Source: Narthecium ossifragum (Eukaryota; Streptophyta; Magnoliopsida; Dioscoreales; Nartheciaceae). From it: DNA of 64,000 bases. Shown one piece after another: positions 43,145 through 53,559 of this stretch. Location of the stretch: positions 33,413,685-33,477,684 of the forward strand of contig OY986964.1 in NCBI GenBank assembly GCA_963920575.1, written 5' to 3'. The first letter of the stretch is position 1. Each line of letters begins with the position of its first letter. The notes beneath the pieces were generated by a model that made no database searches, had not been told where the DNA came from, and saw only the letters and a program-made list of their open reading frames with translations. The position numbers and the translations under genes were made by a program.

Positions 43145-46070
43145 ATGAATAACCCCAAATCACCTCAAAAAGACAATGATACCCTTATTTTATTTTTATG
43201 TTTTTATTCCAACCTTTTCTCTCTCCTTTCCCACCTCTCTCTCCTCCCGACCTCGTTACTCCGGCGGACCGCTACAATCCCGGCAAACCCCTGCACTCCC
43301 CACCTCCTCCTTCTCCAACGTAGCCGCAACCACCCGCAGCCACCGGCGGCACCTTCCCTCTCCTCGAGCTCGACGACGACGGTCGTCTCCAAACCATTCC
43401 CCGTCGTCGGATCTCCGTCGACCTCTCCTTCCCCCTCAAATCCGGTGCCACCGACGAACTTCCCGTCAGCTCCGACGTCCAACCCGAGCATCCACAGCCG
43501 TCCGATCAAGGGCGGAGCATCGTGGCTCAACCCCTCACCACCATTCGGCTCTTCTCCACTCTCTTCTCCAAGAGCACCGCCGCCGCCTCCTTAGATCCGA
43601 CATTTACGGCGGCGCCACCGACGATCCAGCACTGTGGATCGAGTCCCTAGGCCACCACGACTTCATCCCTACCGGTGCCGTCGATCGCCGGTCCGTCCTC
43701 GCCGTTGATCAACGCCAGAGCTCTCTCAACCATCCGATCGGCCTTGCATCGGGTTGAGCCGGTTTGAATTGATAGCACTTGAGCCTAATCTGAACAAATT
43801 GAACCCCCTCCTAGCCAGATTGGACAAGATCATGCCCATCAAGCTCAATCACATTTGAATCCGATCATGCCTAGATTTAGCAATCCATACTTGACCAGAT
43901 TACAGCCAGATTGGGCCAGTTTGGACCGGATTAGATCACATCCGAACTTGAATCGAGCCAGATTAAATTGATCTACGCATCAAAATTGTACAAAAGATAT
44001 GAAAAATTGACAATCTAAAAGTGACAAAAATGCATTTTCATATTTATAAATGCATTTTCATATTTTTAAATTCATTATCATCTTTCACAATTCATTTTCA
44101 TCTGACACAATTCATTTTCATCTTTTTGAATTCATTTTCATCTTTCTGAAATCATTTTCATCTTTCTAAAATCATTTTCATCTTTCAGAAATCATTTTCA
44201 TCTTTCACAATTCATTTTCATCTTTCACAATTCATTTTCATATTTCTGAATTCATTTCCATCTTTCACAATTCATTTTCATCTTTCACAACTCATTTTCA
44301 TCTTTCTGAATTCATTTTCGTCTTTCTAAATTCATTTTCATCTTTCTGAATTCATTTTCATATTTCAAAAAATCATTTTCATCTTTGTAAATTAATTTTC
44401 ATCTTTCTGAATTCATTTTCATTTTTCTGAATTTATTTTCATCTTTCACAATTCATTTTCATCTTTCACAATTCATTTTCATCTTTCTCAATTCATTTCA
44501 TCTTTCACAATTCATTTTCATCTTTCTGAATTCATTTTCATCTTTCAGAATTCATTTTCATCCTTTTAAAATCATTTTCATCTTTCTAAAATCATTTTCA
44601 TCTTTCACAATTCATTTTCATCTTTCTGAATTCATTTTCATCTTTCTGAATTCATTTTCATCTTTCTGAATTCATTTTCATCTTTCAGAAATCATTTTCA
44701 TCTTCTTAAATTCATTTTCATCTTTCACAATTCATTTTCATCTTACACAATTCATTTTCATCTTTCACAATTTATTTTCATCTTTCACAATTCATTTTCA
44801 TCTTTCTGAATTCATTTTTACCTTTTAAAATGTATTTTCATCTTTTTAAATTCATTTTCATCTTTTTAAATGCATTTTCATTTTTCTTGCATTTTCATCT
44901 TCGTTGATTCATTTTCATCTTTAGAAAGATGAAAATGCATTTAAAAAGATGAAAATAAATTCAAAAAGATAAAAATGGAGTTAAAAATATAAAAATAGAT
45001 CAGAAAGATTAGATTGAGTCTATTAGAGCAGCTCAGCCACTTAGATAACTCTCTCTCTCTCTCTCTCTCTCTCTCCCTTTCTTTCTTCCCCGCGCGACAA
45101 CCTTCTCCTTCTTCTCCCTTACCCGCGATCGCGGCGGCCTCTCCCCTCTCCGGAACTTCTTCGCCACCATTGCCGGCCGCCGCTCCTCCTCAAGCTCCCC
45201 CTCACCTCTCTCGAGTTCCCCAGCCTCCTCTGCCCTTAGATCCGACCCTCTCTCCTCTACCCTTAGAAAACCTAGGTGTCGCCGCTGCCGTTGCTTCGCC
45301 GCCATCCGGCCATAGCCAGAGTAGGTCGTCACGTCTCCGGCAGCTCCCGAAGCTTCCTTCTTCCCCGACGCCGCGACGATGTTCTCCCGGTCTCCTTCCT
45401 CGGTGAGCTTCTCTCCTCTGCCGAATCCAGCATCGTCTCCACCCAACGCCGCCACTTCCGACGTCTCCAACGCCATCCAGCACCAGATCCGGCATCCCCA
45501 TCACCCTACGACCTTTCTCCGACCATTCCCCGCCCCGATCCGGTGATCCACCGCCACCCTCAATGTGCGGCTCGTCTTCTCCAACAACTCCGGCGCCGCC
45601 CCCGCTCCACACCGCCTCCTCCTGCCTCCCCGTCCCTATCCGACCCCAAATCTAGATACGGGAGGTCCTTCCGACCATTTACAAGCCTCCTCCGACCAGA
45701 TCCGGCAGTTGCTCGTCGTCTCCTCTACTCGCGGCCATCGCCCCCACAACCATCGACGAGATCCACAATCCCGCCGCCCTCCGCCACCTCATGACACTTC
45801 CATATGCCTCGGGAGGTCGCCTTGCCGCTTCCTCCTCCTTCCCCAACGCCGATAAACCCTTTGATCACTGGATCCCAACTCTGGTGACCACGTCCGGCGC
45901 CACCACCATTTTCGTCTTTTTCTTAATAAACCCCATTTTAGTCTTTTTCTTAATAATCAAGGGCATTTTAGTCATCTTCTTAATACATCAGCCAATTAAA
46001 TATATCAAATGGGGTTCTAACCTTAAAAACCAATCAGATGGGGTTTTTAACAAAAAACTTTACTAAACTG
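43145..46070. other. GC-rich arms around a minisatellite, possible gene-capturing transposon
   Basis: 43230-43745 and 45060-45880 are GC- and CT-rich, like plant 5' exons, but encode no recognisable protein. The outer edges carry loosely inverted wording: aaccccaaatcacctcaaaaag and aatgatacccttatttta on the left; the complement of cattttagtctttttcttaa and aaggttagaacccc on the right. This resembles degraded Mutator-type ends. A (ct)n run is at 45050-45078. The element call is tentative. Confidence 0.35.
44030..45005. repeat. 20-bp minisatellite, about 45 copies, inverting at its right end
   Basis: The unit is ttcattttcatctttctgaa with variants in the last six bases (cacaat, aaaatc, tttaaa). 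It runs from about 44030 to 44925 with little length drift. Near 44925 (catctttagaaagatg) the array flips, and about four reverse-complement units follow to 45005. Since 20 is not a multiple of 3 and stops abound, it is not coding. Confidence 0.92.
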
Positions 46071-46204
46071 GTGTTATCACCGATTGTCTATTTATTTAAC
46101 ATGGTAAATTACACTTTAATATCTTGTATTTTAAGAAATGTTCATTTTAGATCTGTATTTTAAAACTTGACAACCAGTTAACTTGCTTTTAAAAACCATT
46201 CGAT

Positions 46205-46330
46205 TTTGAAATAAGTGAGAGAATGGAAGAGAGAGAGAGAGAGAGATAAAAGGAAGAGAGATGAAGAGAGATACGTGAGAGAATGCAAGAGAGAGATAAC
46301 GAACAGAGAGATAACGAACAGAGAGAAAGA
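46205..46330 (+). repeat. (GA)-rich microsatellite tract
   Basis: Runs of gagaga and agagagataacgaacagagag repeats directly precede the aquaporin relic. It is purine-rich on the plus strand. Confidence 0.75.
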
Positions 46331-46573
46331 GAGCATCTTGTACATAATGGTCACCACCGTTATCGGGTACAAGGCCGAGTCCGCCGCCGACCTCTGCAAC
46401 GGCGTCGACGTCCTCGGCATCGCGTGGGCCTTCAGCAGCATTATCTTCGTCCTCGTCTACTACACTGCAGGCATCTCCGGAGGGCATATAAACCCGGCGG
46501 TGACGTTTGGGCTGTTCTTGGCACGTAAGGTGTCGCTGGGCGGTGTTGCATGTACATGGTGGCGCAGGGTATG
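46331..46573 (+). pseudogene. PIP aquaporin relic, left part
   Basis: The frame reads [18 protein letters not shown], then [20 protein letters not shown] and [20 protein letters not shown], which are the end of helix 2, helix 3 and the first NPA loop of a plasma-membrane intrinsic protein (water channel). The N-terminal exon is missing and replaced by the GA tract. After SLGG the frame shifts by one base, and the copia element then inserts. It resumes at 51339. Confidence 0.88.
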
Positions 46574-46845
46574 TGAAAGGGTTTGATAACCCTAAGAGAA
46601 GAGACAAGATAATGGGAGTCTCAATGCACCACTGGCATGAGGATTCTATTGATATTTATATAGTTGATTTACAAGAATCATGATCACTCATTATGATCTC
46701 TTACTATATAATACTAGACTAGTATGGCAGTATACAATAGACCTTGCTATACACAGCTAGCCATCATATGGCAATAGCATTAATGGCAACAGATGGCATG
46801 GATGGCAATATGGCAGCATGCAGCACAAAAGGAAGTACTCTAACA
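46574..46845 (-). repeat. 3' LTR of the copia element
   Basis: Plus-strand ends are tgaaaggg and actctaaca. The minus strand begins TGTTAGAG, whose TAG is the gag-pol stop codon. It appears identical to 51062-51333. Confidence 0.95.
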
Positions 46846-49800
46846 CCCCCCCTCAAGCGAAACGGCAGAAACCGGGACAACAGTGAGCTTGTGACGAAAC
46901 AAGTGAAAGAGAGACTTAGAGACAGCCTTAGTAAATACATCAGCAATTTGTAGCTCAGAGGGGACAAATTCAACCCGAAGAGTACCCCGAGTTACCATCT
47001 CTCGAACATAATGGTAGTCAATAGCAATATGTTTGGAACGAGAATGAGTAACTGGGTTGCGGGCCATAAAGATAGCACTCTTATTATCACATAACAGAGT
47101 GGGAACATTGGGCAAAGTGATATGTAGATCACGTAACAAATGAGACACCCAAGACAACTCAGTAGCAGCAATAGCAAGAGCAAGAGAGCGATACTCGGCT
47201 TCAGTACTAGAACGGGAAACAGTAGCTTGTTTCTTAGCACACCAAGAAACAAGAGTAGAGCCCAAAAACACAGCATACCCAGAAGTAGACCGACGAGTAT
47301 CTGGACAGCCAGCCCAATCAGCGTCAGAATAAGCTGTCAAGGTAAGAGGACAAGAGGAAGAAATCCAAAGCCCATGATCAAAAGTCCCTTTCACATAGCG
47401 AAGAATCCGTTTGATAGCTTGAAAGTGCTCAATAGTGGGTGCATGCATAAACTGACAAACGGTGTTAACACTGTAGGATAGATCCGGGCGAGTAATAGTG
47501 AGATATTGAAGAGCACCTGCCAAGGACCGAAACAACTGAGGATCCTCAAAAGGGGTACCAGATTGCTCCAAATGTTGCCCAACAACCGAGGGCGTAGAGA
47601 CAGGAGCACAATCTGTCAAACCAGCACGATCCAGCAAGTCAAGAGCATACTTAGCTTGACTCAGAAAAATGCCTTGGGAAGAACGATGAAGCTCAATCCC
47701 AAGAAAATAATGCAACACTCCAAGGTCCTTCATAGAGAACTCACTAGCCAAGCGAGATAAAAGCCGTCGTAGCAAGATAGGATCACTACCAGTAATGACC
47801 ATGTCATCTACATAAAGAAGCAGATAAATGGTACCTGCACGGCTATGAAAGACAAATAAAGAAGAGTCGGCCTGACTTAAAAGAAATCCAAGACCCAAAA
47901 GAAAGGAGCTGAACCTCTGAAACCAGGCACGAGGAGCCTGCTTTAGCCCATAAAGAGCTTTCTTTAACCGACACACATGAGAAGGAAAATGAGCATCAGA
48001 GTAACCAGGAGGTTGCTCCATATAAACCTCCTCCTGAAGATCACCATGCAGAAATGCGTTCTTCACATCAAGTTGATGAAGAGGCCAACCAGAGGAGACA
48101 GCGAGGCTGAGAAGAATGCGAATAGTCGCCGGTCGAACAACAGGACTAAAAGTATCACTAAAATCCAAGCCGGGAACTTGGGTAAAACCCTGAGCCACCA
48201 AGCCAGCCTTATAGCGCTCAACAGAACCATCTGCCTTAAGCTTTGTCTTGAACACCCATCGACACCCAACGACATTATGATCCGTAGGTCGAGGAACCAA
48301 AGACCAAGTATCGTTTTGTCGAAGAGCCTCAATCTCTGCATCCATGGCCGAGAGCCACTCGGAGCGGCGGGAAGCAGACCGAAAACCACGAGGCTCCTTA
48401 AGAGCCTTAAGAGACTGAAACAACTGTGTGGCAGGCAAATCTGTAAGAGCATGATAAACGCAAGGTTTAAAGATACCTGCTTTACCACGGGTAGTCATCG
48501 GATGAGTATTGACAATAGTCAGAGGAGCAGGAGGGGGACCCGTCTCAGGAGGAGAGGGTGGTGGATCAGGGGAGGAAACCGTCGGGAACGAAGTCGACGA
48601 GGAAGTATGAACAACGGAATGAGTCAGATCTGAATCTGCGCAAGGCAAGCATCTCGAGGGAACGACTGGAGTCGGAGGACCTGGAGATACAGGAGAAGCA
48701 CAAGGCAAAAGTACAGAAAAATCCGTGAAGGAGACATAATCACCAGAGGGAGATGACACATCCAAGGTCCTGCTAGAGAATGGAAAAACAGTCTCATGGA
48801 AAACCACATGACGAGAGATAAACACGCGGTGAGACTGTCGATCAAGGCAGCGAAACCCTTTGTGAAGAGAACTATAGCCAATAAAAACACAATGGGAAGA
48901 ACGAGCAGATAACTTGTGAGGAGAATAATCTCGCAAGTAAGGAAAACAAAGACAACCAAAGGTACGAAGCATATCATAGTTAGGGGACTTACAATAAAGA
49001 AGTTCATACGGTGTTCTGCCATCGAGAAGCGGAGTGGGAAGCCGGTTGATGAGATAGCTGGCCGTAGAGAAAGCGTCAACCCAGAGAGACAAAGGAACAC
49101 CCGAGTGAAAAAGTAATGTAAGTCCCGTCTCAGTAACATGACGATGCTTACGTTCAGCAACACCATTTTGATTAGGTGTGTAAGGACAAGAAAAACGCTG
49201 GGCAATACCACAATCAACTAAGTGTTGCTGAAAACGAGAATTGGTAAATTCAGTTCCACCATCACACTGAAAAGTTTTGATGCTACATGAAAACTGATTT
49301 TCTACCAATTTTTGAAACTTAAGAAAGACATTGAAGAAATCGGACTTAAGTTTGAGAGGATAAAACCACGTAAATCTGGTATAATCATCGATAAATATAA
49401 CATAATATCGATAACCAGAAGAAGTGATAGGAGAGGGACCCCATAAATCACAATGCACAATTTCCAAGATGGAAGAGCAACGCTGGACATTATTATTAAA
49501 GGGTAAACGATGGCTCTTGCCTAAACGACAGCCAATACATAAAGCATCGTTAGAATGGGAAGAAGAACCAAAAAGTTCAATCACACCCTTATTATGCATG
49601 GAATGAAGAATACGAAAGGTCGGATGACCCAAACGAGCATGCCACGTAGGAAGAGAAGCACGCAAGCTACGAGCAACGGTAGAAGAAAAAACAGCTTCTG
49701 AGCGATCGAGCAGGTATAGGCCATTCTCACATCTTCCGGTTCCCATCACCTTTCCCGTGGTCAGATCCTGTATAGTAAAGCCAGAAGAGGTAAAGATTAC

Positions 49801-51021
49801 AGAACATGTATTATCAGAAGTGAGCTTACTGATAGACAAAAGATTCTTAGTAAGGCCAGGGACAACTAAAACATTAGGAAAAGACAAGGAACATGAATGA
49901 TTAGGACCAGAAAAAGAACCAATATGAGAGATAGGAAGGGAGTGACCATTGCCAACAACCACGCGATCAGTACCATGATAAGGAGCAGAATTCTCAAGTG
50001 TTGAGGAGTCTCCGGTCATGTGGGAGGTAGCACCAGAATCAGTGTACCACGCAACATCAGAGGATTCCTGCAAAGAGACATTTGAAAATTCCTCAACAAG
50101 GTTAGCAGATTGCTTTTTCTTCAACTTTATGATTTGCCAACATCTACGGGCTGTGTGTCCATCTTTTCCACAAAATTGACATGTCATAGGGTCACGACCC
50201 CGAGAAACAAGCCCAGGCCGAGAGGAGTCTGTGCGGCCAGGAGAAGGATCATTAGACCTTGGGCCATGAGAAAAGTTCGTTTGGCTAGCTGGTCGAGTCT
50301 CGCGACCCACAGATCGTCCATGTTCCGGTCGAGATCTTGGAGAAGCAGAATCGCGAGATACAGAGAATGCTGCAGGCTGAGTGGTGGCGGCAGAGGACAA
50401 AGACCGGACAAAGAGTTCGTGACTAATAGCCTTCGGCACAATCTCTCGAAACTGAGGAAGAGGAGTGGTCGACATCATCAGCGTCGAAAAACTTGAGAAA
50501 TCAGCACCAAGCCCACGGAGAAACCAATGGAGTTTGTCGGTGTCGGGCACAGCACAACCGATGGCGGATAGCTGATCACAAACAGCTTTAAAATCTCGAG
50601 CAAATGCAGCAACACCTCGAGAACCCCGTTGCATCAACTGAAGCTCATCCCGCAACTGAAGCTCGCGAGTCTTTGATGACTGAGCAAAAGCTTCTTCCAA
50701 GGCGACCCAAGCATCGCGAGAGGTCTTCAGTCCGATGACCTCTCCCATCGCTTCGGATGTCAGAGAGGAATGAAGAAGACTGAGGATTCCACGATCAGTC
50801 GAAAACCAGGTGGTGTAGTCGGGGTTAGGCATCTCCTTGTCGTCCTGTAGAATGGTGGCAGCCGGAGCCAATGTCGAACCATCGACAAAACCAAGGAGCC
50901 CTTGTCCTGACAGCAAAGTCTCCATTTGCTCACGCCAGTACAAGTAAGTTGTTGCATCGAGCTTGAAATTCACCATATGAATTAGAGTATTGAGCGGAAG
51001 AGAGGAAGTGGGTGCAGCCAT
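46840..51021 (-). CDS. copia gag-pol polyprotein, 1393 aa, intact
   Basis: Single frame from ATG at 51021. The gag domain (about 1-230) includes YLYWREQMETLL and the CX2CX4HX4C knuckle CQFCGKDGHTARRC (about 280). The protease has WYTDSGATSHM (about 324). Integrase has HARLGHP and CIGCRLGK (HHCC), FIDDYTRF (about 542), FQCDGGTEF (about 587) and NQNGVAERKHR (DDE Glu). The RT has KNAFLHGDLQEEVYM and YVDDMVITG (about 1067). RNase H has YSDADWAGC (about 1235), STEAEYRSLA and CDNKSAI, ending ADVFTK. Order and length are normal for plant copia elements and no key residue is missing. The stop lies in the 3' LTR, and the polypurine tract encodes the last Glu-Gly-Gly. Confidence 0.95.
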   Translation of the reverse strand: MAAPTSSLPLNTLIHMVNFKLDATTYLYWREQMETLLSGQGLLGFVDGSTLAPAATILQDDKEMPNPDYTTWFSTDRGILSLLHSSLTSEAMGEVIGLKTSRDAWVALEEAFAQSSKTRELQLRDELQLMQRGSRGVAAFARDFKAVCDQLSAIGCAVPDTDKLHWFLRGLGADFSSFSTLMMSTTPLPQFREIVPKAISHELFVRSLSSAATTQPAAFSVSRDSASPRSRPEHGRSVGRETRPASQTNFSHGPRSNDPSPGRTDSSRPGLVSRGRDPMTCQFCGKDGHTARRCWQIIKLKKKQSANLVEEFSNVSLQESSDVAWYTDSGATSHMTGDSSTLENSAPYHGTDRVVVGNGHSLPISHIGSFSGPNHSCSLSFPNVLVVPGLTKNLLSISKLTSDNTCSVIFTSSGFTIQDLTTGKVMGTGRCENGLYLLDRSEAVFSSTVARSLRASLPTWHARLGHPTFRILHSMHNKGVIELFGSSSHSNDALCIGCRLGKSHRLPFNNNVQRCSSILEIVHCDLWGPSPITSSGYRYYVIFIDDYTRFTWFYPLKLKSDFFNVFLKFQKLVENQFSCSIKTFQCDGGTEFTNSRFQQHLVDCGIAQRFSCPYTPNQNGVAERKHRHVTETGLTLLFHSGVPLSLWVDAFSTASYLINRLPTPLLDGRTPYELLYCKSPNYDMLRTFGCLCFPYLRDYSPHKLSARSSHCVFIGYSSLHKGFRCLDRQSHRVFISRHVVFHETVFPFSSRTLDVSSPSGDYVSFTDFSVLLPCASPVSPGPPTPVVPSRCLPCADSDLTHSVVHTSSSTSFPTVSSPDPPPSPPETGPPPAPLTIVNTHPMTTRGKAGIFKPCVYHALTDLPATQLFQSLKALKEPRGFRSASRRSEWLSAMDAEIEALRQNDTWSLVPRPTDHNVVGCRWVFKTKLKADGSVERYKAGLVAQGFTQVPGLDFSDTFSPVVRPATIRILLSLAVSSGWPLHQLDVKNAFLHGDLQEEVYMEQPPGYSDAHFPSHVCRLKKALYGLKQAPRAWFQRFSSFLLGLGFLLSQADSSLFVFHSRAGTIYLLLYVDDMVITGSDPILLRRLLSRLASEFSMKDLGVLHYFLGIELHRSSQGIFLSQAKYALDLLDRAGLTDCAPVSTPSVVGQHLEQSGTPFEDPQLFRSLAGALQYLTITRPDLSYSVNTVCQFMHAPTIEHFQAIKRILRYVKGTFDHGLWISSSCPLTLTAYSDADWAGCPDTRRSTSGYAVFLGSTLVSWCAKKQATVSRSSTEAEYRSLALAIAATELSWVSHLLRDLHITLPNVPTLLCDNKSAIFMARNPVTHSRSKHIAIDYHYVREMVTRGTLRVEFVPSELQIADVFTKAVSKSLFHLFRHKLTVVPVSAVSLEGGC
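46846..46859 (-). other. Polypurine tract of the copia element
   Basis: The minus strand reads GCTTGAGGGGGGG immediately before TGTTAG of the 3' LTR. It doubles as codons near the end of the polyprotein. Confidence 0.85.
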
Positions 51022-51049
51022 GATGGATCGAGAACGGCGATGAGCCGGA

Positions 51050-51061
51050 GCTCTGATACCA
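51050..51061 (-). other. Primer binding site, tRNA-iMet
   Basis: TGGTATCAGAGC on the minus strand, directly next to the 5' LTR with no gap. A perfect 12-base match to the complement of plant initiator tRNA-Met. Confidence 0.92.
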
Positions 51062-51333
51062 TGAAAGGGTTTGATAACCCTAAGAGAAGAGACAAGATAA
51101 TGGGAGTCTCAATGCACCACTGGCATGAGGATTCTATTGATATTTATATAGTTGATTTACAAGAATCATGATCACTCATTATGATCTCTTACTATATAAT
51201 ACTAGACTAGTATGGCAGTATACAATAGACCTTGCTATACACAGCTAGCCATCATATGGCAATAGCATTAATGGCAACAGATGGCATGGATGGCAATATG
51301 GCAGCATGCAGCACAAAAGGAAGTACTCTAACA
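51062..51333 (-). repeat. 5' LTR of the copia element
   Basis: 272 bp, apparently identical to 46574-46845. The inner part contains atggcaata/atggcaacagatggcatgg short repeats and AT-rich stretches that could hold the promoter. Confidence 0.95.
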
Positions 51334-51338
51334 GTATG

Positions 51339-51511
51339 TTTGGGTGCTATATGCCTATATGTGGCGTGGGGTTGGTGAAGGCCATCGGAGGTGGCGCCAA
51401 TGAGGTGGCTACTGGCACAGCGCTGAGCCCCGAGATCATCGACGCCTGTTCTCGTCTACACCGTCTTCTCCGCCACCGAACCCAAGCGCAGAGCCCGTGA
51501 CTCACACGTCC
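51339..51511 (+). pseudogene. PIP aquaporin relic, right part
   Basis: Continues the relic after the copia insertion: CGVGLVKAI, GGGANEVATGTALSPEII, then, after a frameshift, LVYTVFSATEPKRRARDSHV. These are loop D to helix 5 of PIPs. The second NPA and C terminus are missing, because the sequence switches at about 51511 to the end of a minus-strand gene relic. It is at least doubly frameshifted and not functional. Confidence 0.85.
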
Positions 51512-52730
51512 CGGAGTGCTCTGGTTCGGCAGGGGTGCAGTTGGCACGACGGCGACGCCTTGGACATCATGACCAGCATGTGGCACCACATGCACACCGC
51601 CGCCACCATCTCCTTCTGATCATCGTCAAACGCCGCCCATGAGCTCGCATGTAAAGTTGAGCTCGAGGTCGAGAGCCATTGGCGGCTTCGCAGGGCACCG
51701 TCGCCTGGGGTCCTCGGAGGCTCTCTTGTGGTTCCTCGTGTGGGAGAAGTGCATCTGCCCAGACCGCATGCAAACAGAGCTCATAAATACTCTGTTTTGA
51801 TAATTATGAACACCAGTAAAGAGATTTAGAACTATAATACCTTGATATCGAGGCATCGTTCAACGGCAAGGGAGTATATCCAGTTGGAGATCGATGGTCG
51901 GCTCTGGCTCACCCCTGCGAACTTTCCTCTCTTCACGAACTTCCCCTGTTCTTCATCGCCATGATCATCTGTTGAAGTTTTTCAAAATATGGTTTTGGTT
52001 TTTTTGTGAATAGACACATTTTCATAAAGCATCCATTCATGAATATACACCTATTCACAAGCATCTCTTCATGTTTAAACATGAAAAGGCATGTTTTCAT
52101 TAGTGTTCATGCATATAAACAACATGAAGAAGTGCCTTTTCAAAGGCACCTCCTCATGTGATAACTACCTCACTCTATAAATAGCCTTCATGTCAAATCC
52201 GAAAATGGCCTTTTAGAATTCACCAAAAATTCAGTATATTTTCTTTTCATTTTCTATTTGAAGGTTTTCAAGTCTCTAAGTTGCTGGAATAGAAATATCA
52301 ATTAAGGAAGTTCGGGTTTGACTTTATTAGTGCATAATCTTGTCAAACATCGATCTATGATCGGGCTTCATTGTATCCTGGAGGCGAATTTGCTGCAACC
52401 CTGGTGCACATCACTAGATTAAAAGTGGTGGGGGCAAATATCGTCTTAAGGAAAGCGACGACGTAACGCTCCTTGAAACATCTTCTTTCCATTGACATCG
52501 ACGCTCGAGTTCTTTTGCCGGGTTCATTCTTCTACGAGGAGATCTACACCAACATCATCTTCCCACTTCCTCTTCTTTGAGGAGATCTCTCCTAGGCTGA
52601 TGCATGTACATTGATGGCTGTAACTCTCCATCCCCAAGCATTTCCATGAGTCCATCCAGTTCTTTATCCTCCCCAAGCACGCATGGTCGTTTTTGAAACC
52701 ACCATGCGTGTTTTTCTTCTTTATTTTCAT
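51512..52730 (-). pseudogene. Plant Cys-ribbon protein gene relic, split by a solo LTR
   Basis: Minus-strand exon 1: 52730-52560 (NWMDSWKCLGMES, then ISSKKRKWED) continues after the solo LTR at 51969-51841 (GDEEQGKFVKRG, PSISNWIYSLAVERCLDIK) with the frame open across the insertion. A GT...AG intron (51840-51792) leads to exon 2: SGQMHFSHTRNHKRASED and MALDLELN. A one-base shift then precedes QKEMVAAVCMWCHMLVMMS, resembling a C-x2-C ribbon of plant regulatory proteins of the kind seen in GIR-like families. That assignment is tentative. The second Cys pair is degraded where it abuts the PIP relic. Confidence 0.5.
51970..52554. mobile_element. Solo LTR, 585 bp, probably copia
   Basis: Starts tgttgaagtttttc and ends ctacaccaaca, with target duplication tcatc at 51965-51969 and 52555-52559. 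It contains a TATA-like ctctataaatag at 52173-52184 and no gene. The tgttgaag start and the ggtgggggcaaatatcg word are typical of plant copia LTRs. It inserted in an exon of the minus-strand gene relic. Confidence 0.8.
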
Positions 52731-53480
52731 GTTCCTATGTTATATCTCCGCCTTCCTTACTCTCTCCACCCTTCTTGTCAACAATGGATGGCTTCAGATC
52801 TTGTATTGTGACACCATGCATTGTGAGGAGGGCCAAATGGCCTTTAATGGCTTGCCATCTTCCTTCTCCCCTCCAAAGTTATTGTCGGGGGATTGAGTTC
52901 CTTGTGAATCATCCACTCAGAGTCCTCGTGAAGTTTTAACATGTATATTTAAAATTATAATAAATATAATCATTTTAATATACAAAATTATCGATAATTA
53001 AAATCGTCATTTTCGTTTGGAGATCCTACCGTGACTCTCCATATTTGAAAAGTCACTGTAGCATCTGAGAACGGTTGAAGTGTCAACCCCATCTCTATTT
53101 TAGAGATATAAAAACCGGTTGGAGATGCTTCGAAGATCGTTCATGATAGAAGACAGAGAAAGAGACTGACTCTCTGCCTTGACTCTCTCTTGTCTTGATC
53201 CGGGATAAGTGAGAGAATATGAGAGAGAGGATAGGTTTGTTTACGTGAAAAATTATTCAAAAACAAAAAAACCATCTCTCCCCATCGTCATCATTTTACT
53301 TTATTCTTACATTATCCTAACATTTATCCCCAAACATCATTTTACTTTTTCCTATCTTCATTTATAACGTCATTTTATTCTTATTTTTTTTAATCTCAAA
53401 ATCTCTTAATCCAAAATAAGCTAACCCTCGCCTAACATTTTCAAGAACGTTGTAAATTATCAATCAACAGGAGATGTTGT
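52731..53480. other. AT-rich spacer, no gene seen
   Basis: No frame with recognisable protein. 53390-53530 has small direct repeats (caagaacgtt, aaattatcaatcaa) just before the LINE remnant. Confidence 0.35.
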
Positions 53481-53559
53481 GCTAGTATCTACGGGACCCA
53501 AATTATCAATCAATAGGCTTTCCAAGAACGTTCAAAATTCTTCCAAAAATAGGTCCTCC

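Larger units (their letters stand above)
46574..51333 (-). mobile_element. Intact-looking Ty1/copia retrotransposon (Ale/Retrofit-like)
   Basis: 4760 bp with two 272-bp LTRs (46574-46845 and 51062-51333) in which I see no mismatch. Target duplication gtatg is at 46569-46573 and 51334-51338. It has a tRNA-iMet primer site, a polypurine tract, and one uninterrupted gag-pol frame. It is the youngest and most complete element in the window and could be autonomous. It sits inside a PIP aquaporin relic. The lineage is judged from polyprotein style and is less certain than the superfamily. Confidence 0.93.

Noticed and set aside
43145..43757. Pro/Ser/Arg-rich frames in the GC-rich arms (also 45014-45855) as genes
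   Set aside because: Several overlapping frames on both strands, no domain, no coherent start or splice pattern.
44030..45005. CRISPR array
   Set aside because: Contiguous 20-bp minisatellite units without unique spacers, in a plant genome.
47140..50496. Plus-strand open frames opposite the copia polyprotein
   Set aside because: They are antisense shadows of a long, codon-biased gene; none has a recognisable domain.
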